From: VBCK01 sp036270655 | GTDB taxonomy: Bacteria > Pseudomonadota > Gammaproteobacteria > Burkholderiales > Burkholderiaceae_F | NCBI GenBank assembly: GCA_036270655.1 | Contig: DATBCD010000118.1 | Location: forward strand, 1 to 10,437 | Direction of reading: 5' to 3' | DNA length: 10,437 bases | Shown: positions 5,637-10,437 of the stretch, one piece after another | Numbering within the stretch: position 1 is the stretch's first letter | Layout: every line of letters starts with the position of its first letter | Position numbers and translations under genes: made by a program | Notes under the pieces: model-generated | Databases searched by the model: none | The model's input: the letters and a program-made list of their open reading frames with translations, nothing else | What the model was told of the DNA's origin: nothing

Positions 5637-6587
5637 TCACTTGCCCTTGGCGCGGATCGCCGCCACATCGCCCGCCGACACCAATTTGCCATGATTATCC
5701 CAGGCGCTGCGCTCGTAATTGACGATCGCCGCGATGTCCTGGTCGCTGAGCTGGCTCCAGGGCGGCATCGGGCTGCCGTACTTGACGTTGTCGATGGTCT
5801 TGCCTTGCAGGCCGAACAGCACCGTATGGATGTGCTCGGTGGCGTCGGGGCTGTCAACCACGGCGTCGCCCTTGAGCGGCGGGAAAGCTCCGGGCAGCCC
5901 CTGCCCGCCTGCCTGATGACAGGCTGCGCAGTCGGCGACGAACAGCTGCTGGCCGTGAGCCACATCGGTGGGCTGGCCCGCCGTAGCGCCGCCAGGCGCG
6001 GAGGCGGGCGCCGCCTGCGCCTGCGGCGCACCCGGTAGCGGTGCCTGCTTCAGCGAGAGCAGGTACGCGACCAGCGCCTGCGCCTGCGCCCCCGGCACCA
6101 GGACGCCGTGCGCCGGCCCGTACGGCTCGGGCACCGGGACCGGCGCGACGCCCGCCGGCGCCTGCTCAACCACTTCGAACAGCCAGGGAAACGACGGCAT
6201 GATCGACTGGGGTACGACTGCGCGTGGCTGGTACAGATGGATGTACTGCCAGACGTCGCTCGGCTGGCGCGCCCCGACGTTGATCAGGTCCGGTCCGGTG
6301 CGTTCGGAGCCGAGCAGCTCCGGGGTCTGGTAGGCGTAATCGCCCGCGGTCGAAGGCCGGCCGAACACCTTGTCCTCGGGCAGCGGCCGCACCTGCTGCG
6401 TATGGCAATAGGCGCAGCCGTTGGCGACGTAGACGTCCCGACCGGCCGACTCGAGGGCGGTGAGCGGCTCGACGCCGGGGCCGGGCCGCGTGCGGGACAG
6501 CTCGTAGCCCGGGATCACGCCCATCATCAAAGCGAGCGCGATATACACCAGGGTCGAGCCGCCGGCGATCGCTACCAGCTTGTTCAC
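5637..6587 (-). CDS. ccoO: Fused CcoO/CcoP-like dihaem cytochrome c subunit of cbb3-type oxidase (316 aa)
   Basis: This membrane-anchored electron-donor subunit passes electrons from cytochrome c or quinol-linked carriers to the catalytic subunit. One N-terminal membrane helix (about residues 4-27) anchors it. The first haem c domain is CcoO/FixO-like, with CAYCH at 58-62, TGPDLINVGAR at 97-107 and probable axial Met130 in SIMPSFPW. After a Pro/Ala linker (about 181-208) comes a second haem c domain with CAACH at 220-224 and probable axial Met274 in SPMPPW. It therefore combines in one chain what canonical clusters encode as CcoO plus a cytochrome c of CcoP. The GTG at 6587-6585 overlaps the ccoN stop (GTGA). 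The same frame stays open for about 1.9 kb upstream only because of high GC. The architecture is seen directly; the exact electron donor is unknown. Confidence 0.9.
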   Translation of the reverse strand: MNKLVAIAGGSTLVYIALALMMGVIPGYELSRTRPGPGVEPLTALESAGRDVYVANGCAYCHTQQVRPLPEDKVFGRPSTAGDYAYQTPELLGSERTGPDLINVGARQPSDVWQYIHLYQPRAVVPQSIMPSFPWLFEVVEQAPAGVAPVPVPEPYGPAHGVLVPGAQAQALVAYLLSLKQAPLPGAPQAQAAPASAPGGATAGQPTDVAHGQQLFVADCAACHQAGGQGLPGAFPPLKGDAVVDSPDATEHIHTVLFGLQGKTIDNVKYGSPMPPWSQLSDQDIAAIVNYERSAWDNHGKLVSAGDVAAIRAKGK

Positions 6588-7966
6588 GCCGGCGCCTCTG
6601 CGGCGAGCGGCAGTGCGCTGGCGCTGTGCCCCACGGTCATCCGCCAGACGTTCCACGCGAATACCAGGTGGCTCAGGAACATCAGGATGCCGCCGACACC
6701 GCGCCAGACGTAGTACGGGCTCATGTCGGCGACCGATTCGATGAAGGGCTTGCCCTGCATCCAGTCGAGGCCCTGGATCGTGCCGCCGATCGACAGCGCG
6801 ATCACGTAGATGAAACTGCCCACCACGGCCATCCAGAAGTGCGCTGCCATGCCCAGGCGGCCCGGATACTTGTGCGTGGCCAGCGGCAGCAATGAATAGA
6901 CGCCGCCGCAGATGGCGAAGGTGACGAACCCGTACATCGTCAGGTGCGAGTGACCGACTGTGAAGTTGGTCAGGTGCCAGACCTGCTGCAGCGAGCGGAA
7001 TGCCTCGAACGTGCCCTGGGTCGAGCCGACCAGGTAGCCGATCACGCCGACCAGGATGAACGCGAGCGGATACGAATGCGCGACATCGCCGAACCGCCCG
7101 CGCATCGTCAGCAGGAAGTTGCTGCTGCCGCCCCACACCGGCACCAGCATCGCCACCGAAAACACGATCGCGATGGTCTGCAGCCACCACGGCAAGGGGC
7201 TGAACAGGAAGTGATGCGCGCCGACGATCGGGTAGAAGACCAGGTTGGTCCAGAACGCCAGTATGCCGAGCGCGTACGAGTAGATCGGCCGGTTCAGCAG
7301 CCTGGGCAGCGCGTAGTAGAACGTGCCGAGCACCAGCGGCGTGAAAAACATGCCGACCGCGTTGTGCATGTAAAAACCCGACACCGCGACCTGACCGAGC
7401 CCGTACTGGTACCAGGGCACGACTCCCACCACGGCGATGACGCAGGTCCACAGCACCCCGCCCATCATGTACCAGTTGGAAAGGTAGATGTCCTCGGTGG
7501 TGCGCCGCGCCACCGTGGCGAACAGGTTCACCGCGGTGACCACGAGCGCCGCCAGGAAGACCAGTTGGACCGGCCACGGCCACTCGCGGTATTCCAGGTC
7601 GCCGTTGTTGTAGCCCAGACCGAGTGCGACCGTGCCCGCGAGCGCGGCGAAGTTGAACAGCGCCAGTCCGACCCAGGCCAGCCTCGGGCTGTACAGCGCG
7701 GTGCGGCAGCTGCGCGCGGCCACGTAATAGGAGAGGCCGATCAATGCCATGCAGGCCCAGCCGTAGAACGCATCGTTGGTGTGGATCGGGCGCAGCCGGC
7801 CGAACGTGAGCCACGCACCGGGAGCGAAATCGGGCGCGCCGAACTTGTAGGCCAGCACGATCGCCACCAGCGTGGCGAACACCAGCCAGACCGTGGCCGA
7901 GAGCACGTAGCCGGTGAGCACACGCGCAAGCACCCGCTCGTCGCGTTCGTTCGCGGAGGCTGTCAT
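6584..7966 (-). CDS. ccoN: cbb3-type haem-copper oxidase catalytic subunit, CcoN-like (460 aa)
   Basis: This is the catalytic subunit of a C-family haem-copper oxidase, which reduces O2 to water in the inner membrane. It has about 12 hydrophobic helices. Low-spin haem ligand H62 lies in RPIHTNDAFYGW. Cu-B ligands are H201 in FYMHNAVG and H251/H252 in VGAHH. Y245 sits at the position of the cross-linked helix-VII tyrosine of cbb3 enzymes, exactly 44 residues after H201. H331, H339 and H341 lie in WHLTNFTVGHSHL. Keeping this tyrosine argues for oxygen, not nitric oxide, reduction. It is shorter than many CcoN proteins. The conserved Glu motif STFEGP of canonical CcoN reads STQGT (315-319), marking a divergent subgroup. 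The ATG at 7966 has only a weak ribosome site. A 102-bp gap separates it from copD, and I see no FNR box or convincing promoter there. No ccoG, ccoH, ccoI or ccoS gene is present. Confidence 0.92.
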   Translation of the reverse strand: MTASANERDERVLARVLTGYVLSATVWLVFATLVAIVLAYKFGAPDFAPGAWLTFGRLRPIHTNDAFYGWACMALIGLSYYVAARSCRTALYSPRLAWVGLALFNFAALAGTVALGLGYNNGDLEYREWPWPVQLVFLAALVVTAVNLFATVARRTTEDIYLSNWYMMGGVLWTCVIAVVGVVPWYQYGLGQVAVSGFYMHNAVGMFFTPLVLGTFYYALPRLLNRPIYSYALGILAFWTNLVFYPIVGAHHFLFSPLPWWLQTIAIVFSVAMLVPVWGGSSNFLLTMRGRFGDVAHSYPLAFILVGVIGYLVGSTQGTFEAFRSLQQVWHLTNFTVGHSHLTMYGFVTFAICGGVYSLLPLATHKYPGRLGMAAHFWMAVVGSFIYVIALSIGGTIQGLDWMQGKPFIESVADMSPYYVWRGVGGILMFLSHLVFAWNVWRMTVGHSASALPLAAEAPA

Positions 7967-8068
7967 GGCGATGAGATCGAACCTTCTTTATTTTGATTTG
8001 CCAGACGCGCAATCCAGAATACCTTACGGAATGCGCGCTCGGGATGCCGCAATTGCTCGAGTCCGGTC

Positions 8069-9718
8069 TTATTGCTCCCGGTAGAACAGCAGGCTGACGC
8101 CGCTGGCCAGGAACGCCAGGCGCCAGATCCAGCCGGCCACGAGCGAGTGCTGACCATCCAGCCGAAGCTCGATCCAACGCGCCCAGGCGGCGATCACAAT
8201 CGCTGCGGCCAGCTGCAGGTGCGAAATCTCGATCAGAAGCTGGTCCTTCACATTGGCCAGTGCATGTGAGTGCGTCAGAAGCAGCCCGCCACCGAGCGCG
8301 CACAGCAGCGGAAATATCAACGCCGCCCGCGTATCCGCGGTACGCCCCGTGCGCACGCGCCACTCCAGAGCGCCGAAGGCGGCGGTCAACGATTCCAGCA
8401 GGCGATGTTGGATGACCTCGGGGTCTCGCAGGCTCTCGAGCAGGCCGATCTGTCCCATCGGCCACACTTCAGGATCGGCTCGAACGATCATCGGGATCGC
8501 CAGCATCACCAGCACCAAAGGCCAATGGCGCGCCCAGGTCCCCTGCTTAGCGCGTTCGAGTAGTGCCAGCAAGCCGATGCCGAGCACGAACAGTCCAGCC
8601 CAATGGTGATTGAATTCCGACCACGCCAGATCCATCGCGTTGCGAGGTGGCACGACTCCCTCACCGGGCACAAAGGCGCGCGGTACCGGTTCACGCGCGG
8701 CCGCGGCGGCCAGAATCTGCGCGTGCAGGCGGGAGATGCCCAGCGCATCATGTTCCGGGCTGGTCAGGCGCGGCAACCTGGGTGTTACCCATTCGACCAC
8801 CTCCGACCAGCTGGCCCGGTCCGCCGTCAGGTCGACGCTGGGCGGCTGAGACGTCAGTGAAGCGGCGGCAAAGATGATCGTCACGCCGATGCCCAGTTCG
8901 ACCTCGGCAAAGCGCCTCAAAGGCAGCGCCGATGCCGACGGATCGCGACCCAGGCGGCGGCCAAGGCGAAAGTTCATCGCGCCCAGCCACAGCAGGCCGC
9001 ACAACAGCAGCACCTTGGCCGCGACCATCGCGCCATACGACGTACCGTAAAGCGCATCCGCCGTGCCGATGTAGTCGATCGCCATCACCGCCGCGCCAGC
9101 CAATAGCAACGCCACCGATGCGATCGCGAGCGCGGAATACCGGCGCGCGATCAGCCCGGCGGAGCGGATGTCGGTTGCGAGCGCCAACGCGGAGCACAGG
9201 TACGGCAGGCCGCCGATCCATACGGCAGCACCCGCCATGTGGGCGAGCCCGGCCAACCCGAGCGCAAGCCTTCCGTCGACCCGCGCGGCGGCGTGACTGG
9301 AGGCGACCTGAGCCACCAGGATCACGACCGCCGCCGCAACGAGGCTCGAGCCGGCGGATCCTTTCGCCCTGCCCGCCTCGATCGCAACGACCACGGCGCA
9401 CAGGCCGATCGTCAGCGCGGCCAGCGCGAACGAGCTCTGAACCGCGTCGACCGGGGACAGCGACAGCGTGCCGGCCAGCACCGTAACCTGGAGGGCTGCC
9501 GTGACGAGCTCGATGCCAGCCAGCGCCAGCGAGCTCCACATCAGCAAGCGACGCGCGCGCCCGACGATGCCGGCGCTGACGGCGCCCAGCGCGGGCGCCA
9601 GAGGCCGCGCAAGAAGAAACAGGAAGCTGATACCGCCGACGGTAAAGGACTGGGCAGTCAGCGCCAGGCCGCGCAGAACAACGGACAGGAACCCGAAGAC
9701 GTCGACCAACAGGCCCAC
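8069..9718 (-). CDS. copD: CopD-family copper-transport membrane protein with long C-terminal extension (549 aa)
   Basis: This is a polytopic inner-membrane protein of the CopD/PcoD family, which acts with CopC in moving copper across the inner membrane. About eight helices occupy residues 10-290. They include SSHAAAR (140-146), LAHMAGAAVWIGGLP (158-172), which is the hallmark His-Trp-Gly-Gly region, and a helix ending AAASLTSQPP (284-293). A periplasmic stretch follows, then a second membrane part (about 370-545) with FNHHWAG (369-375), LLTHSHAL (480-487) and EISHLQLA (497-504), all with possible metal-binding histidines. Plain CopD proteins are nearer 300 residues; long forms with such tails occur in proteobacteria. 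The start is a GTG at 9718-9716, 9 bp after the copC stop. It probably imports copper for the neighbouring oxidase, or detoxifies copper; context favours the former. Confidence 0.88.
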   Translation of the reverse strand: MGLLVDVFGFLSVVLRGLALTAQSFTVGGISFLFLLARPLAPALGAVSAGIVGRARRLLMWSSLALAGIELVTAALQVTVLAGTLSLSPVDAVQSSFALAALTIGLCAVVVAIEAGRAKGSAGSSLVAAAVVILVAQVASSHAAARVDGRLALGLAGLAHMAGAAVWIGGLPYLCSALALATDIRSAGLIARRYSALAIASVALLLAGAAVMAIDYIGTADALYGTSYGAMVAAKVLLLCGLLWLGAMNFRLGRRLGRDPSASALPLRRFAEVELGIGVTIIFAAASLTSQPPSVDLTADRASWSEVVEWVTPRLPRLTSPEHDALGISRLHAQILAAAAAREPVPRAFVPGEGVVPPRNAMDLAWSEFNHHWAGLFVLGIGLLALLERAKQGTWARHWPLVLVMLAIPMIVRADPEVWPMGQIGLLESLRDPEVIQHRLLESLTAAFGALEWRVRTGRTADTRAALIFPLLCALGGGLLLTHSHALANVKDQLLIEISHLQLAAAIVIAAWARWIELRLDGQHSLVAGWIWRLAFLASGVSLLFYREQ

Positions 9719-9727
9719 GGCGCCCCC

Positions 9728-10111
9728 TTACTGCATCACGTCGAACGGTATGTCACCCCGCGTAATGTGGCCGTCGATACTCATCACCTGCCAGTGCAGC
9801 CAGTACCGGCCCGGCCTCAGCCCCACCGCATTGGCCGAGAGGATGTCAGGGCCCAGCGCCGTTTCAATCGAAAGCACCGCGGTCTGGCCCCCTGGCGCGA
9901 CCAGCGCGAGTCGAGAGCGGCGCCGGTCGATGCGGCTGTTGAAACGCAGCATCAACGGGACCGTAGGCCCCGATACCGTCTCCCCGCTAGTTGGTTGCGA
10001 CGAAACGATGACCGCATGCCCGTAAGCCGGCAGATCCGCCAGCGCGGCCATCAGGCTCAGCGCGCTCAGAACCCGGGCAATCCGATGCGCCACCGGCATC
10101 CCCACCTTCAT
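9728..10111 (-). CDS. copC: CopC-family periplasmic copper-binding protein (127 aa)
   Basis: This is a small periplasmic beta-barrel copper carrier of the CopC family. A signal peptide with a hydrophobic core (ARVLSALSLMAALA) ends at AYG, so the mature protein would begin with His (HAVIVSSQP), the N-terminal histidine that coordinates Cu(II) in many CopC proteins. The other expected ligands appear in the C-terminal SIDGHITRGD as Asp and His. The remaining sequence (LRFNSRID, LRPGRYWLHWQVMS) is typical. The chosen ATG at 10111-10109 has GAGG close upstream. An in-frame ATG at 10099 gives a shorter signal peptide behind AAGGTGG, and a GTG at 10150 would add 13 charged residues; the true start is uncertain. 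It leads directly into copD and the oxidase genes. A MarR-A-type operator lies upstream. Confidence 0.9.
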   Translation of the reverse strand: MKVGMPVAHRIARVLSALSLMAALADLPAYGHAVIVSSQPTSGETVSGPTVPLMLRFNSRIDRRRSRLALVAPGGQTAVLSIETALGPDILSANAVGLRPGRYWLHWQVMSIDGHITRGDIPFDVMQ

Positions 10112-10184
10112 TCGCCTCGAATGGATTGCATCCCTGCCTCGTTTCAGCACTGTTCCACGAGAGCGCCATCAACGTTACGACTGA

Positions 10185-10213
10185 CATAGTTCATCTATGA
10201 ATTAAATGGTCAA
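10185..10213 (-). promoter_or_regulatory. Second MarR-A-type operator, upstream of copC
   Basis: Plus-strand bases 10189-10204 (GTTCATCTATGAATTA) match 233-248 at the MarR-A start in 15 of 16 positions. The palindrome TTCAT-CT-ATGAA (10190-10201) is conserved, and CATAG, 5-bp spacer, CTATG (10185-10199) forms an overlapping one. A weak possible promoter for copC uses TTGACC (10213-10208) and TATGTC (10188-10183) at 19 bp, so a bound repressor would block it. The repeat match is seen directly; binding by MarR-A is inferred. Confidence 0.62.
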
Positions 10214-10250
10214 AAAAAAACTACCGGATCGCCTCCAGCAGGCGCCTGAG
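10212..10250 (-). terminator. Possible weak terminator at the end of MarR
   Basis: On the minus strand, nine consecutive T residues (10220-10212) directly follow the TAG of the MarR fragment. A short hairpin with arms CGCCT and AGGCG and a 5-nt loop lies within the last codons, but about 9 nt separate it from the T-run, longer than in classical intrinsic terminators. It may attenuate read-through into copC, or it may be only an AT-rich spacer. Confidence 0.3.
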
Positions 10251-10437
10251 CGCCGTTTGATCTAAGCCGAAAAGCATCTTTGAAAATTCCTTCTGCACTT
10301 TCTCGACCTCCAGGGCGCCGGCCGCCTGGCGCTTTGCGCCGAGCGCAGTCAATGCCGCCCGTACCGCGCGGCGGTCGGACGGATCTTCCCTGCGCTGGAC
10401 CAGCCCGTCGGCCTCCAGACGGTCGATCAGCTGCGTG
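10221..10437 (-). CDS. MarR-family repressor, C-terminal part (likely the rest of MarR-A), runs off right edge
   Basis: This holds the last 71 residues of a MarR protein. It begins TQLIDRLEADGLVQRR, the end of the recognition helix and the start of the wing. The family's DPSDRRA wing signature follows, then two C-terminal dimerisation helices to a TAG at 10223-10221. It lacks any start codon of its own. Its first three residues, TQL, and the underlying 11 bases are identical to the end of the fragment at 1-238, on the same strand and in the same phase. The joined protein is 147 residues with no insertion or loss. It is therefore most likely the same gene, cut where a circular sequence was linearised. 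Otherwise it would be a second MarR gene that happens to be cut at the same codon. Confidence 0.88.
   Translation of the reverse strand, partial: TQLIDRLEADGLVQRREDPSDRRAVRAALTALGAKRQAAGALEVEKVQKEFSKMLFGLDQTALRRLLEAIR

Noticed and set aside
5443..5640. A 65-codon minus-strand frame at the CcoQ-like position
   Set aside because: It is shifted from the 5636-5472 frame, is Arg-rich and lacks a membrane helix. The chosen frame has a clear helix and abuts its neighbours.
6944..7996. A 350-codon plus-strand frame antisense to ccoN
   Set aside because: The product is His/Arg/Gln/Asp-rich with no fold or motif, and the opposite strand encodes a clear 12-helix oxidase subunit.
7967..8068. FNR/FixK box or strong promoter upstream of ccoN
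   Set aside because: The gap contains TTGAT at one place but no matching ATCAA half-site at the right distance, and no convincing -35/-10 pair.
5637..8465. A 942-codon open frame on the minus strand
   Set aside because: Only its last 316 codons (5637-6587) encode a recognisable protein. Upstream it runs in the wrong frame through ccoN and copD, giving Arg/Gly/Ala-rich sequence without domains; it stays open because of high GC.
9239..10189. A 316-codon plus-strand frame antisense to copC/copD
   Set aside because: Low-complexity Arg/Gln-rich translation, explained as the shadow of two well-supported minus-strand genes.
1..10437. Mobile element, iteron-type origin, CRISPR array, tRNA or rRNA
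   Set aside because: No transposase or recombinase motif, no regular repeat-spacer pattern, no iterons and no RNA gene fold were seen on either strand. The AT-rich patches are explained by promoters and operators.

Overview
The window is GC-rich, densely packed bacterial DNA. It encodes an aerobic respiratory cluster and a small acyl-CoA-type metabolic cluster. Gene style (MarR, SDR, MaoC and thiolase sets; a cbb3-like oxidase; CopC/CopD) and base composition suggest a proteobacterium, plausibly Burkholderiales-like. That placement is inference from protein style only. I see no transposase, integrase, phage gene, rRNA, tRNA, CRISPR array or recognisable replication gene.

Layout. (1) The left edge (1-238, minus) holds the first 79 residues of a MarR-family repressor, here called MarR-A. 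(2) Two short-chain dehydrogenases lie at 352-1101 and 1139-1960 (minus). (3) A divergent control region at about 1961-2111 carries a strong palindrome. (4) A plus-strand unit follows: a second MarR regulator (MarR-B, 2112-2570), a MaoC-like hydratase (2610-3092) and a thiolase (3079-4263). With the SDRs, these could supply the hydratase, dehydrogenase/reductase and thiolase steps of a beta-oxidation-like or reverse (3-hydroxyacyl-CoA) pathway. (5) A long minus-strand unit is read in the order copC (10111-9728), copD-like (9718-8069), ccoN-like (7966-6584), a fused dihaem CcoO/CcoP-like cytochrome c (6587-5637), a 54-residue CcoQ-like membrane peptide (5636-5472), an Ig-like membrane-anchored protein (5470-4994) and a 2-oxoglutarate/Fe(II) dioxygenase (4997-4230). 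The last five genes overlap or nearly touch. CopC and CopD plausibly provide copper for the Cu-B site of the oxidase. (6) The right edge (10221-10437, minus) holds the C-terminal part of a MarR repressor.

The main structural observation is that the two ends fit together. The first 11 bases equal the last 11. Joining them in frame gives one intact 147-residue MarR protein with a seamless DNA-binding domain. The window therefore looks like one complete turn of a circle of about 10,426 bp, or one unit of a tandem repeat, not an arbitrary linear slice. In that closed form, MarR-A sits between two nearly identical 16-bp operator-like sequences. One overlaps its own start codon behind a consensus TTGACA/TATAAT promoter with no room for a leader. 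The other lies just upstream of copC. This suggests that one regulator governs itself and the copper/oxidase unit.
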